Positions 1 through 8,034 are shown, numbered from the stretch's first letter. The stretch is DNA of 44,974 nt from Azospirillaceae bacterium (GCA_028281465.1 JANQJV010000192.1:1-44974), one strand, 5' to 3'. Notes: generated by a model not told the origin, from the letters alone. A program made the numbers and translations.

Positions 1-1
1 C

Positions 2-289
2 CAAGCCATGGCAATCGCCGCTCTCAAATGTACACGGACGGTCAAGACCGAGCACCAGGGCCGACAACTCGCCTGCGTGGAGGGTACGCCGGTCGGACGC
101 GATGCGCCGACGGTGCTGTTCCCCGGCGAAATCCTGGATCCACACGAGCCATTCCCGGCCGGCATCGCACAGCCTTACCGGTTCCTCGATTTCCGTCCGC
201 CATTGGGCGTCGACCGAGAAGGTCTGGGGCTGCCCAACATACGCCTGGACCAGACCATGCAATTCCTGTTGGGAGACTACCTGGCATGA
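2..289 (+). CDS. ycjX: YcjX-family (DUF463) P-loop protein, C-terminal end (partial)
   Basis: Only the last 95 or so codons are inside the window; the frame is open from base 2 and ends at the TGA at 287-289. The visible part has the typical end of the YcjX/DUF463 family: an FPG segment, a DFRPP segment, and a final stretch with NIRLDQ and QFLLGDYLA. YcjX proteins are predicted P-loop NTPases linked to stress responses and paired with YcjF. The nucleotide-binding half lies upstream and cannot be checked. The stop overlaps the next ATG (ATGA), so the two genes are probably translationally coupled. The family call rests on recognition of the C-terminal pattern and on the YcjF partner. Confidence 0.8.
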   Translation, partial: QAMAIAALKCTRTVKTEHQGRQLACVEGTPVGRDAPTVLFPGEILDPHEPFPAGIAQPYRFLDFRPPLGVDREGLGLPNIRLDQTMQFLLGDYLA

Positions 290-1284
290 CCACCCCTGAG
301 AGGCCTGCACGCCCCGACACCCCATCCCGTCTCGCGCCCATGGAGCTCACACCCGATCGGTTGACCCAACCGATCATCGGTACTGAAGAGGTGGCGGCCT
401 CATCGCCGCCGGCCGCATCAAAACGGGCGGCACCAACGACACAGTCCGCACCGCTTCTGCTCGGCGCCGTCGTGTCCCTGCTCCTCGTTGCCCTCGGCAT
501 GGATGTCGCTTCGCTGGCGGGGCGCGCCTTTGCCGAGAGCTGGGTGCTCGGTGCCTTCGTTCTGAGCCTGCTTGCACTGGCGATTGCGGCAGGCATCCGG
601 CTCATCGTCGCCGAGATCAAAGGCCTCCGACGCCTGCGATCGGTCGACGCCCTGCGTCAGAAGGCCGAACAGTGCCTGGCCAATGGGGAGGGTCGTGCCG
701 AAACCTTCGTCACCCAATTGGCGGCCTTCTACGCGGACGATGCGGACCGCCTGGCCAGTGTCGCTGTGGCGCGCGGCAATATGACAGACGCCCACAACGA
801 CGAGGAAACACTCGCGATCATCGAGCGCACCGTCTTCCTCCCCGTCGATGAGCAGGCTTATGCCCTCGTGGTCCGCGCGGCACGCACCTGCGCGCTGGCG
901 ACAGCCCTGAGCCCCGCCGCCATCCTCGATCTTGCCATCGTGCTCTGGCGAAACCTTCGCCTGACTCGGGAGATCGCTACGCTCTACGGATGTGGCCCGG
1001 GCCCCGTCGGCGCCTTCCGACTCCTACGCCGCATGGTGATCAATTTGGCGGTCGCCGGCGCCACCGAAAGTACCCAACATGCTATCACCGATGTGTTGGG
1101 CGGATCGCTCGCAGCGGCGGTGTCTGCCCGGCTCGGTCAAGGTATCCTCAATGGCCTGTTGACGGCCCGCATTGGACTGACCGCGATGCGCCTATGCCGG
1201 CCCATGCCGTTCAGCCCGCCGTTGCAACCCACACTCAAGCGCATTCGTGCCGAAGTGCTGGCCGTGCCAAAGAGTGTGATCTGA
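286..1284 (+). CDS. ycjF: YcjF-like inner-membrane protein (DUF697, TIGR01620 family)
   Basis: A 332-residue protein starting at the ATG that overlaps the upstream stop (ATGA). Residues 1-53 are a proline- and alanine-rich cytosolic leader. Two hydrophobic segments follow at about 55-77 and 86-108, then a basic loop. The C-terminal half (about 215-305) has the DUF697 character: a run of alanine- and glycine-rich helices with a GCGPGPVGAFRLLRR stretch and ATESTQHAITD. YcjF is known as a membrane partner of YcjX in many proteobacteria, but its biochemical role is not established. An in-frame ATG at 28 lies inside ycjX and is a less likely start. Confidence 0.85.
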   Translation: MTTPERPARPDTPSRLAPMELTPDRLTQPIIGTEEVAASSPPAASKRAAPTTQSAPLLLGAVVSLLLVALGMDVASLAGRAFAESWVLGAFVLSLLALAIAAGIRLIVAEIKGLRRLRSVDALRQKAEQCLANGEGRAETFVTQLAAFYADDADRLASVAVARGNMTDAHNDEETLAIIERTVFLPVDEQAYALVVRAARTCALATALSPAAILDLAIVLWRNLRLTREIATLYGCGPGPVGAFRLLRRMVINLAVAGATESTQHAITDVLGGSLAAAVSARLGQGILNGLLTARIGLTAMRLCRPMPFSPPLQPTLKRIRAEVLAVPKSVI

Positions 1285-1358
1285 CTGCGGTGTCAAACGG
1301 CCTTCGCGCACCGGTGGGAATGATCCGACCGATGCCAAAGGGTCGCGCAGATTGCACA

Positions 1359-1880
1359 TCAGGGTGCTGCAGCCACCGTCGCCGCCGGGCGGCCGATGTC
1401 CGTGAGCCGGCTCTGCAAAGCCAGCTTGTCCAACCCTTCAAGGCGCAATGCGGTGAAGTATTTGACACGGGTTTCAATTTCGAGATAGGCGCGTCGGAAC
1501 GCCTTTGACCGCTTTTCGGGATCATCGCAGGGGACATCCACCGGGTCTTCGATCGGCCAATGCGCCGTCATCGGCCGACCAGGAAACACCGGACAGCCCG
1601 CTTCGGCGGTCTGCGCACATACCGTAAACACAAAATCCATAGGCGGTGCGTCGGCCGTCTGGAACTCATCCCAACTCTTGCTGCGCAGGTGATCAGTCCT
1701 GTAATTGAACGCTGTCAGAATCCGCGTGGTCAGGGGATGGATCTGCTCGGCCGGTTGGCTACCAGCCGAAAACCCATTGAAACGCCTGTTGGCCCAGCGC
1801 TGCAGCGCGCATTCCGCGAAGATGCTGCGTGCCGAGTTATATCGGCACAAAAACAATACATTATAAACCCTATCACCCAT
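1359..1880 (-). CDS. arsC: Arsenate reductase / low-molecular-weight protein tyrosine phosphatase family
   Basis: A 173-residue protein of the LMW-PTPase fold used by thioredoxin-type ArsC enzymes, which reduce arsenate to arsenite or act as tyrosine phosphatases. The P-loop C-X5-R is visible as C12-RYNSA-R18-S19 right after a hydrophobic strand (VLFLC). A later segment HWPIEDP supplies the conserved Asp-Pro. A CxxxxxxC-like pair (C...AGCP) near residues 93-100 could be the redox cysteines, as in ArsC. I chose the ATG at 1880 because GGAG sits 8-10 bases upstream; a GTG at 1895 is the alternative. No arsR, arsB or acr3 gene is adjacent, so a detoxification role is inferred from the family only. 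It is convergent with ycjF. Confidence 0.75.
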   Translation of the reverse strand: MGDRVYNVLFLCRYNSARSIFAECALQRWANRRFNGFSAGSQPAEQIHPLTTRILTAFNYRTDHLRSKSWDEFQTADAPPMDFVFTVCAQTAEAGCPVFPGRPMTAHWPIEDPVDVPCDDPEKRSKAFRRAYLEIETRVKYFTALRLEGLDKLALQSRLTDIGRPAATVAAAP

Positions 1881-1995
1881 GACGCTCTCCGTCACCCGAA
1901 CCAGGCCGCCGGAGAATGATCGAAGCAGGTCATCAACCCAAGTGTAGATTTTGTTACAGTACCTTTCCTGTTTTTCTTGTGTTTCACCGCGTGTT

Positions 1996-3435
1996 TCAGT
2001 TCAGCATTGGTCGCCCGGTCTCAATATGAACTAAAACCGCCAGCAGCGGACCACCGATATCCCGGCGCACGAAGCTGCTGCCACGTTCCGCCGCCGTCAC
2101 GGCCTGTTGAAAACTACGACGCCAACGCTCATCATCGAACAGTACATGCTCGGAAAATGCCTGCCAGGCTAGGATCGCAGGACGACGATCGCCGGCCTCG
2201 ACTGCCAGAGCTCGGACACGATCGAACAGGTCACGGGCCAGTTCGCCGGCACCGGCAGCGTCCAGGACACCCACCAGAAGCGCGAAGGCCTCGGCACGCA
2301 CATCTGCATCCTGCACCTGTTCGGCATAGGGCACCGCCAGCGCGGCGTGACCGCGGACGCTCAGCCGTTCCAGCACCGCAGCAATCACCCACGGATGTTC
2401 GTTCTGAACAGCCCGAAGCAGGGTGAGCGCCAGATTTGCGTCACCCACATCGGCCGCCGCCACTGCCAACTCTGGCGGACAGCATCGGTTCCTCGGGTCG
2501 CGATACGTGGGGAATCGCGTTTCCACTGTGCCGAGCAGAAGACGACGCGCCTCCACCTGCCGCCCGACCATCCAGAGCGCCTGCACCACCAGCCCCATTT
2601 CCCAACTGCAATCGTAGGTGCGCGCAAACTCCAGTGCCTCGTCCGTGAGCTCGCGCGCCATTTCGGTGCGGCCCTCCCACAGAGCGACGTCCGCGATATC
2701 GGTCAGATTGTAGACTCGCGTGGAGCACTCGGCGATGCCACGCGTAATGCCAAGAGCGATCTCGCTCTCGCCGGTCAAAGCTAGGGCACGGGAAACAAAA
2801 AGGTCGCGCTCTGCGCCCGGCGGCAAAGCGCCTCGCCGCACTGCCGACAGAAAAGGGGCGACGATTTCGCGTGCCCGCGTCCGGCTGCCGAAAAAATGAT
2901 GCGCCACGGCCAACGAGAGCCAATCCCAGCGGGCCGAGGTGATTGGTACTTCAATCGGCGGCAACAGCGCCGTGATCCGTTGTAAAAAGCAAGCCGAGCT
3001 GTCGGGCGTATAACAGACCAGCGAATCGACGCGATTCTTGAATTCAAAGAAATCGAAATCGCCAACGAACTGGTTAGTGACTAGTTGCACCGCCAGGTCG
3101 GTGCCGGGAAAGGTGTCGATGATGCCGTCGAGCAGTACCGCCGCGCGGTTCAAGAGCTTGGCTTCCCGAACCGCTTCATAGGTCCGATCGGCCTCCTGGA
3201 TCAGCCGCATGGCCTCGACGAACTGCCGGTTGGCGGCGCTGCGGCCGTCGTCCGCCCGGACGGGCTGGACCGCCGCCTGCCAAATCACCGCCACGAACGC
3301 CAACGCACCGAGAGTCACAGCCAACCCGACGGTCACGACGTGAGTCAGCCGGTACCCCACCAGCGCACCAGGTGTCGAACCGTCAGAGGCAAACATGGGA
3401 ATCCGAGCGTTCGGCATTTTGGATCGCACAGGCAT
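1996..3435 (-). CDS. Membrane-anchored or secreted helical-repeat (TPR-like) protein, function unknown
   Basis: A 479-residue protein with one hydrophobic segment near the N-terminus (about residues 28-55), followed by a long alpha-helical region rich in alanine, leucine and arginine. The helix-turn-helix periodicity (for example residues 195-400, with repeated A-L-A and E-A-R patterns) looks like degenerate TPR or related solenoid repeats. It contains cysteine pairs (two around 140-147, CC near 318) that suit an exported protein. I do not recognise a named family. Its first codons overlap the 3' end of the BON lipoprotein gene by up to 53 bases; ATG codons at 3417 and 3396 are possible later starts. 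The overlap suggests co-expression with that gene. Confidence 0.6.
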   Translation of the reverse strand: MPVRSKMPNARIPMFASDGSTPGALVGYRLTHVVTVGLAVTLGALAFVAVIWQAAVQPVRADDGRSAANRQFVEAMRLIQEADRTYEAVREAKLLNRAAVLLDGIIDTFPGTDLAVQLVTNQFVGDFDFFEFKNRVDSLVCYTPDSSACFLQRITALLPPIEVPITSARWDWLSLAVAHHFFGSRTRAREIVAPFLSAVRRGALPPGAERDLFVSRALALTGESEIALGITRGIAECSTRVYNLTDIADVALWEGRTEMARELTDEALEFARTYDCSWEMGLVVQALWMVGRQVEARRLLLGTVETRFPTYRDPRNRCCPPELAVAAADVGDANLALTLLRAVQNEHPWVIAAVLERLSVRGHAALAVPYAEQVQDADVRAEAFALLVGVLDAAGAGELARDLFDRVRALAVEAGDRRPAILAWQAFSEHVLFDDERWRRSFQQAVTAAERGSSFVRRDIGGPLLAVLVHIETGRPMLN

Positions 3436-3745
3436 GGGTCAGAATCGCGTCGCGTTCCTCCCGGCTGCATGCGCGGCCGATCAGATAAACCACGCCATCC
3501 ACGGTCTCGATCCTGACATTGGCAGAGCTCACCTGATCGTCAAAGATCAGTTTGGTTCGGATCTGTGTCGTAATCCAGGTGCCGCGCACATCATCGACAT
3601 CATCGATCACCCCCACGACCCCACGTTCCTGGCCAACACCGATCGCGGCGCCCGTGACCGCCGAGCCGACCACAACCGAAGCACACCCGCCGAGCGCCAG
3701 GACGCCGATCAAGGCCAGACCTGCCATGTGCATGGAACCGCTCAC
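3383..3745 (-). CDS. BON-domain outer-membrane lipoprotein, short single-BON form (YraP/DolP-like)
   Basis: A 120-residue protein with a lipoprotein signal peptide: hydrophobic stretch then the lipobox LGGC-A with the lipidated Cys at residue 21. After it come VVVGSAVTGAAIG and QERGV, the usual linker of the YraP/DolP family. Then a single BON domain (about residues 55-118) with WITTQIRTKLIFDD and IETVDGVVYLIGRA. Family members known to me are about 190 residues long with two BON domains. Here the linker runs directly into what is normally the second domain, so the first is missing. BON lipoproteins help keep the outer membrane intact. The gene probably forms an operon with the overlapping downstream gene. 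Confidence 0.8.
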   Translation of the reverse strand: MSGSMHMAGLALIGVLALGGCASVVVGSAVTGAAIGVGQERGVVGVIDDVDDVRGTWITTQIRTKLIFDDQVSSANVRIETVDGVVYLIGRACSREERDAILTHACAIQNAERSDSHVCL

Positions 3746-3954
3746 CCATGTGGTAATCGTTGTCCAAGCGGGTACAGTCTACTACTTCACGGTCGTCGAC
3801 CGGCAGACGCCGCGTCGCCCGTAACCCGATCCATGACCGATGCTGTGGATCCAAAGCAACATGGCCGACCGACACGGTTCGGCCAGGCGGCCGGCGCTTT
3901 GACGCGAACCGAAGGCCCCGAAACAGAACCGGAAACGCTGAGAGGATAGTTCGC

Positions 3955-5130
3955 ATGCCCGTCATCAATCGTTTGGCAGACTTCCACACCGAAATGACCG
4001 CGTGGCGGCAGGACCTGCACGCCCACCCGGAACTCGCATTCGAAGAACACCGCACGGCCGCCTTCGTCGCCGACAAGCTGACGGAATTTGGGCTGGAGGT
4101 TTACCGCGGTGTTGGTGTGACCGGCGTCGTCGGTCTGCTGCGAGGCCAAGGCAACGCGCCACGTCACCTCGGACTGCGCGCCGACATGGATGCCCTACCG
4201 CTGCAGGAGGCCAATACCTTCGCGCACGCTTCCAAACACCCCGGCAAGATGCATGCCTGCGGTCACGACGGGCACACCAGCATGCTGCTCGGCGCAGCCA
4301 AATATCTGGCGGAGACGCGTAACTTCGACGGCACGGTGGCGTTTATCTTCCAACCGGCCGAGGAAGGCCGGGCCGGTGCCAAGGTTATGATGGACGATGG
4401 CCTGTTCGATCGGTTCCCATGCGACCAGGTCTATGGCGTGCACAACTGGCCAGAGCTTCCGGTCGGCGAAATCGCCGTGCGCCCGGGTCCGATCATGGCC
4501 GCCGCGGACACCTTTGACATCGAAATTCGTGGCCACGGCGCGCACGCCGCCATGCCGCACCACGGCATCGACCCGATCGTTGTGGCCGCCCAGATCGTGC
4601 TTGCGGCTCAGGCGCTGATCAGTCGCGAAACCAGTCCGCTGGACAATGCCGTGCTGAGCATCACCACCATCCACGCCGGCACTGCCGACAACATTGTGCC
4701 GTCCCATGCCACGCTCGGCGGCACCGTTCGAACCTTCGATGCCGCCGTACGCGACAGGCTGGAACAACGCATGGCTGCCCTGGTGAAAAGTGTCGCGGCC
4801 GGTTTTGGTGCAACCGCCGACTTCACGTTTCATCGGGGCTACCCGGCGACCGTGAACCATGCAGCGGAAGCCGATCTAGCCCGCCAGGTGGCCGCCCAGG
4901 TGGTCGGCGAAGAACGGGTACGCACCAATGTCGCCCCATGCATGGGCGCAGAGGACTTCTCCTTCATGCTCAACCAGCGTCCGGGAGCCTATGTATGGAT
5001 TGGTCAAGGCTCGGGAAGCGGCGATTGCATGGTTCACCACCCTCGCTATGACTTCAACGATGCCATTTTGCCTATCGGCGCCAGCTACTTCGCTGCACTG
5101 ACAGAACGTTTACTGCCGCGCCAATCGTAG
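3955..5130 (+). CDS. M20D-family metallo-amidohydrolase (hippurate hydrolase / N-acyl amino acid hydrolase type)
   Basis: A 391-residue protein of normal length for HipO/AbgB/IAA-amino acid hydrolases. Visible metal-site motifs are HPELAFEEH near residue 24, GLRADMDALP near 73-82, HACGHDGH at 100-107 (C102 and H104 as metal ligands) and QPAEEGRAGA near 132-141. The dimerisation domain follows with the RGHGAHAAMPHHGIDP segment. These enzymes cleave N-acyl or N-aroyl amino acids; the substrate cannot be read from sequence. The ATG at 3955 directly precedes the conserved N-terminus and has AGAGGAT about 10 bases upstream. A 209-bp gap separates it from the divergent BON gene, so it likely has its own promoter. 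Confidence 0.9.
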   Translation: MPVINRLADFHTEMTAWRQDLHAHPELAFEEHRTAAFVADKLTEFGLEVYRGVGVTGVVGLLRGQGNAPRHLGLRADMDALPLQEANTFAHASKHPGKMHACGHDGHTSMLLGAAKYLAETRNFDGTVAFIFQPAEEGRAGAKVMMDDGLFDRFPCDQVYGVHNWPELPVGEIAVRPGPIMAAADTFDIEIRGHGAHAAMPHHGIDPIVVAAQIVLAAQALISRETSPLDNAVLSITTIHAGTADNIVPSHATLGGTVRTFDAAVRDRLEQRMAALVKSVAAGFGATADFTFHRGYPATVNHAAEADLARQVAAQVVGEERVRTNVAPCMGAEDFSFMLNQRPGAYVWIGQGSGSGDCMVHHPRYDFNDAILPIGASYFAALTERLLPRQS

Positions 5131-5191
5131 GCGCCGCCCCGTTAGGTTCCATCCGTGGGACCCAGGCGGTGCACCAGCAAGGCAGTCGCGT

Positions 5192-5213
5192 GCGGCCGGC
5201 CCAAGCCGGCCGC
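5192..5213. terminator. GC-rich hairpin in the convergent gap between the amidohydrolase and rpsU
   Basis: A perfect inverted repeat of 9 bp (GCGGCCGGC and its complement) with a CCAA loop. It lies between two convergent genes, where a shared terminator is expected. Neither strand has a U-tract after the stem, so it is not a classical intrinsic terminator. Confidence 0.35.
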
Positions 5214-5281
5214 GGGCCTCCGTTTACCCGCGCCGGCATTGGCCAACCCTACATTGGCCACAGCCAGGGCGGTTAATCCGA

Positions 5282-5485
5282 TCAATAGCCTTCACGCTCC
5301 ATCCGCTTGCGCAACAGCTTGCGGGTCCGACGCACGGCTTCCGCCCGCTCCCGCGCCCGCTTTTCCGACGGTTTTTCGTAGTTGCGGCGGAGCTTCATCT
5401 CCCGGAAGATACCTTCTCGCTGCATCTTCTTTTTCAGGGCGCGCAGCGCCTGATCCACATTGTTATCGCGAACAAGAACCTGCAC
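5282..5485 (-). CDS. rpsU: 30S ribosomal protein bS21
   Basis: The 67-residue product starts VQVLVRDNN (Met-initiated at GTG) and continues through the classical S21 sequence [34 protein letters not shown] and ends in a basic tail with REGY. S21 binds the small subunit near the anti-Shine-Dalgarno helix. I chose the GTG at 5485 because alphaproteobacterial S21 normally begins at this residue and because a perfect GGAGGT (5496-5501 on the complement) sits 10 bases upstream. An ATG at 5503 would put that ribosome binding site inside the gene and add six residues. The gene is divergent from def and the COQ9-family gene. Confidence 0.95.
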   Translation of the reverse strand: MQVLVRDNNVDQALRALKKKMQREGIFREMKLRRNYEKPSEKRARERAEAVRRTRKLLRKRMEREGY

Positions 5486-5547
5486 GGTCTCCGGTACCTC
5501 CATGATCAATGCATCGCTCGCGGCGCCCAGGCCGCCGTCAATGCGGT

Positions 5548-5576
5548 AATATGTACCCAAGGCGGTAGGATATCAC
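5548..5576 (-). promoter_or_regulatory. Putative rpsU promoter
   Basis: On the minus strand a GTGATA hexamer (5571-5576) and a CATATT hexamer (5548-5553) are separated by exactly 17 bases. Each matches four of six consensus positions. The site is about 60 bases upstream of the rpsU GTG start in the rpsU-def divergent gap. Confidence 0.4.
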
Positions 5577-5624
5577 GTCGCGACAGCGATTGTGAAGTCC
5601 GGCTCCAGTGAAAAAGGTCCACGA

Positions 5625-6164
5625 ATGCCGATCCTTGAAATTGCGCGCCTCGGCCACCCCGGACTGCGTCAGCGGGCCGCCCCGGTGGACGAACTGTCGA
5701 ATGGTCTGGTGACCGATCTGGTTGCCGATATGCAGGATACCTTGATTAATGCGGGCGGCATCGGCCTGGCGGCACCCCAGGTTGGAGTGCCGCTGCGCGT
5801 TGTCCTGTTCCACGTTCCACCGCAACGCGCCAACGGTCAGCGGATCGAGATGACCGTGCTGATCAATCCGGAGATCGAACCCCTCGGCGACACCGTTACC
5901 GTCGAATGGGAAGGCTGCCTGTCCATCCCGGGGCTGCGCGGTCAGGTGCCCCGCTACGAGCGCATCGGCTACCGAGGGCTGAACCCGGCGGGAGTCTTGG
6001 TGGAACGGGAAGCTTCAGGTTTGCACGCCCGCGTGGTGCAACACGAGGTGGATCATCTGAACGGGGTCTTGTATCTGGAACGGATGAAGGATTGCCTGTC
6101 ATTGAGCTTCGAGGACCAACTTCACCACGTCCGTGCCCTTGAAGAAGAAAGGTCGGCGCCGTGA
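5625..6164 (+). CDS. def: Peptide deformylase
   Basis: A 179-residue protein with all three deformylase motifs: GIGLAAPQVG near residue 46, EGCLSIPG near 97 (metal-binding Cys) and HEVDHLNG near 139 (two metal-binding His and the catalytic Glu). It removes the formyl group from nascent proteins, using Fe2+ or a similar metal. The ATG at 5625 precedes the conserved PILEIARLGHPGLR start and has AAGGT upstream. The stop overlaps the next gene's GTG start by four bases (GTGA), so def and the COQ9-family gene are translationally coupled. Confidence 0.95.
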   Translation: MPILEIARLGHPGLRQRAAPVDELSNGLVTDLVADMQDTLINAGGIGLAAPQVGVPLRVVLFHVPPQRANGQRIEMTVLINPEIEPLGDTVTVEWEGCLSIPGLRGQVPRYERIGYRGLNPAGVLVEREASGLHARVVQHEVDHLNGVLYLERMKDCLSLSFEDQLHHVRALEEERSAP

Positions 6165-6820
6165 TCCATGCCGATGACCCGCGCGAGACACTCCTGATTG
6201 CCGTCCTGGCCAATGTCGCTTTCGATGGCTGGACCGAGACCGCGCTGCGCACCGCCGCGACATCACAGGGCCTGGATCGGTCGGCCCGGTTGGCGGCCTT
6301 TCCAGGCGGCGTTCCCGATGTCATCCGCTCATTCAACGACTGGACGGATGCCAGAATGGAACGGGCACTTGGCGAGCAGGACATGACCATTCTGCGTCGA
6401 CCGGAACGCATCGCGCTGGCCATCCGCCTGCGCCTGGAGCGGCTCGAACCGCATCGGGAAGCCGTCCGCCTGCTATTCGCCCACCTTGCCCTCCCCGGCC
6501 GTTGGACATTGGCGGCAACGCTCGCGTATCGGACTGTGGATCGGATCTGCTACGCGGTCGGCGACGCATCGACCGATTTCCGTTTCTACGCGCAGCGAGC
6601 CACGTTGGCACCTTTGTTGACCTCGACCATGCTGTATTGGATCGATGATCGATCCGAAGGCGCATTGGCGACTTGGTCATTCCTGGAGCGTCGGTTGCAC
6701 GGCCTGATGGCCGGCCCCAAGCGTGGTCCCATCCTGGGAAACCTGGATCGGTTGCTCGAAAACCTGCCGTCGCCGCGCCGGTTCTCTCGCCAGATGCGCC
6801 GGCGAGTCGAGGAAATTTGA
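6161..6820 (+). CDS. COQ9-family protein (rpsU-divergently transcribed protein, TIGR02396)
   Basis: A 219-residue protein starting at the GTG that overlaps the def stop; AGAAAGG lies 8-9 bases upstream. Typical COQ9 features are visible: FDGWTETALRTAA at the start (TetR-like helices), then RIALAIRLRLERLEPHREAVRLLFAHLALP, and a C-terminal segment with FYAQRATLAPLLTSTMLYWIDDRSEGALATWSFLERRL. COQ9 is a lipid-binding protein that assists the COQ7 hydroxylase in ubiquinone synthesis. In bacteria the family was named for being divergent from rpsU; here that setting persists with def inserted in between. Confidence 0.9.
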   Translation: MIHADDPRETLLIAVLANVAFDGWTETALRTAATSQGLDRSARLAAFPGGVPDVIRSFNDWTDARMERALGEQDMTILRRPERIALAIRLRLERLEPHREAVRLLFAHLALPGRWTLAATLAYRTVDRICYAVGDASTDFRFYAQRATLAPLLTSTMLYWIDDRSEGALATWSFLERRLHGLMAGPKRGPILGNLDRLLENLPSPRRFSRQMRRRVEEI

Positions 6821-6895
6821 CGACGTGAGACAGCCGAGCAAACCGGTGGCGGGCCGAAGCCTGTGTGGACCGGCTCATCGAGTCGGCAGGATGCC

Positions 6896-7348
6896 ATGAC
6901 CGTACAAGTACAACGGGAAGACTTCGACCCCGGTGCCGAGATCAAGGAGTTGTCCAGGGAAACCGCATCGACCGGCGCCCTCATCTGTTTCATTGGGCTG
7001 TGCCGCGACATGGCTGGAGACCGTGCCATTACGGCCATGACACTGGAGCACTATCCAGGCATGACAGAACGCCATCTGGCCGATCTGGAGGCAGAGGCGC
7101 GCCGACGCTGGCCGATCGCAGGCTGCCGAATCGTTCACCGCTTCGGCCGTCTTCTGCCCGGCGATCGAATCGTTCTCGTTGCCGTGACGACTCCCCATCG
7201 GCACGATTCGTTCCAGGCTTGTGCATTCTTGATGGACCGACTCAAGACAGAAGCACCGTTCTGGAAAGCGGAAGAAACGCCGGACGGTATCCACTGGGTC
7301 GACGCCACCGTGTCGGACGATCAGGCGGCTGCGCGCTGGACACCATGA
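6896..7348 (+). CDS. moaE: Molybdopterin synthase catalytic subunit
   Basis: A 150-residue protein with the MoaE pattern: GALICFIGLCRD (usually G-x-VR), MTLEHYPGMTE, HRFGRLLPGDRIVLVAV, and the active-site region DRLKTEAPFWKAE with the two conserved lysines. It transfers sulfur from thiocarboxylated MoaD to precursor Z to make molybdopterin. The ATG at 6896 has GGCAGGA about 7 bases upstream; an in-frame codon at 6863 is less likely. No moaD or other moa gene is visible next to it, so MoaD must be encoded elsewhere. Confidence 0.95.
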   Translation: MTVQVQREDFDPGAEIKELSRETASTGALICFIGLCRDMAGDRAITAMTLEHYPGMTERHLADLEAEARRRWPIAGCRIVHRFGRLLPGDRIVLVAVTTPHRHDSFQACAFLMDRLKTEAPFWKAEETPDGIHWVDATVSDDQAAARWTP

Positions 7349-7467
7349 GCCAGCGCGCTAGAATCGGCGAGACCACCGGTCGTATTCGGCAATAGCCCTC
7401 ATTGTGCAAACGGTGTGCCTACGACAGGCATGCGCCCCCGCCGGGGGGAACCGCGATCGCCCCGATG

Positions 7468-7914
7468 CTATGAGCCTGTGCGCCGACGGGCCTGCCGCGT
7501 CGAGCCGCGGCCCAAGCCGATTTTCTTGGCAAACTCCGAGCGCTGTGACGCGTAATTCGGTGCAACCATTGGATAATCCGGCGGCAAACCCCAGCGTGTC
7601 CGATACTCATCTGGTGTCATGTTGTAGGTTGTGCGAAGATGCCGCTTCAGCATTTTTAACATTTTGCCGTCTTCCAGACAAACGATGTAGTCTGGAGTCA
7701 CAGATTTGCGTACCGGCACTGCCGGCTTCAATGGCTCCTGCTGCTTTTCTTGAGCACCATTACCCAACCCATTCAAAGACGAGTAAACGGTAGTGATAAC
7801 CTCGGGCAATTGTTGTGCAGGGAGGACATTCTTGCTCACATAGGCCGAAACGATATCCGCCGTCATACGCAAGAGCGCGGAATCTTCGCCATCCCGGGTT
7901 TGGTGTTCACTCAT
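7468..7914 (-). CDS. mucR: Ros/MucR-family transcriptional regulator with degenerate zinc site
   Basis: A 148-residue protein. The N-terminal half (ALLRMTADIVSAYVSKN, LPEVITTVYSSL) is the MucR oligomerisation region. The C-terminal DNA-binding domain has LKMLKRHLRTTYNMTPDEYRTRWGL then DYPMVAPNYA and KKIGLGR. Ros uses Cys-Cys-His-His to hold zinc. Here the first ligand is Cys (CLED), the second is Asp, the first His is kept (KRHL), but the fourth position (normally HH or HY) reads TTY. Some MucR-type proteins are known to fold without zinc. These regulators bind AT-rich DNA with TpA steps and act as H-NS-like silencers of motility, polysaccharide and cell-cycle genes. The gene has a long AT-richer upstream region. 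Confidence 0.9.
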   Translation of the reverse strand: MSEHQTRDGEDSALLRMTADIVSAYVSKNVLPAQQLPEVITTVYSSLNGLGNGAQEKQQEPLKPAVPVRKSVTPDYIVCLEDGKMLKMLKRHLRTTYNMTPDEYRTRWGLPPDYPMVAPNYASQRSEFAKKIGLGRGSTRQARRRTGS

Positions 7915-7999
7915 TTTTCAGTCCCGCCGTCGCATTTCGACAACACACACGTCCGCAATTGAGTTGTGATGTGTATTTTTTGCCACCGCACATCTTCAC

Positions 8000-8034
8000 T
8001 GTCAATAAAAATTTGTCAAGCGACAGACAAGTTT
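8000..8034 (-). promoter_or_regulatory. Putative mucR promoter and operator region
   Basis: Two perfect TTGACA hexamers lie on the minus strand (complement of 8014-8019 and 8000-8005), 14 bases apart. AT-rich tracts follow toward mucR, although no good -10 box stands at 17 bases. AAATTTGTC (8009-8017) and GACAAGTTT (8026-8034) form a near-perfect inverted repeat (8 of 9) overlapping the upstream -35. MucR-type regulators commonly repress their own genes at AT-rich sites, so an autoregulatory site is plausible but inferred. Confidence 0.35.

Noticed and set aside
1359..1880. Arsenic resistance operon around arsC
   Set aside because: No arsR, arsB, acr3 or arsH gene is adjacent, so only a lone arsC-type gene can be claimed.
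3383..3450. Possible frameshift at the end of the BON gene
   Set aside because: The C-terminal residues still line up with the BON family end (H-A-x-x-I-x-N-x-x-x-x-x-S-H-V), so the frame is intact and only the first domain is missing.
7435..7447. CCCCC-GCC-GGGGG hairpin between convergent moaE and mucR
   Set aside because: The stem is only 5 bp with no U-tract; it is likely just GC-rich sequence.
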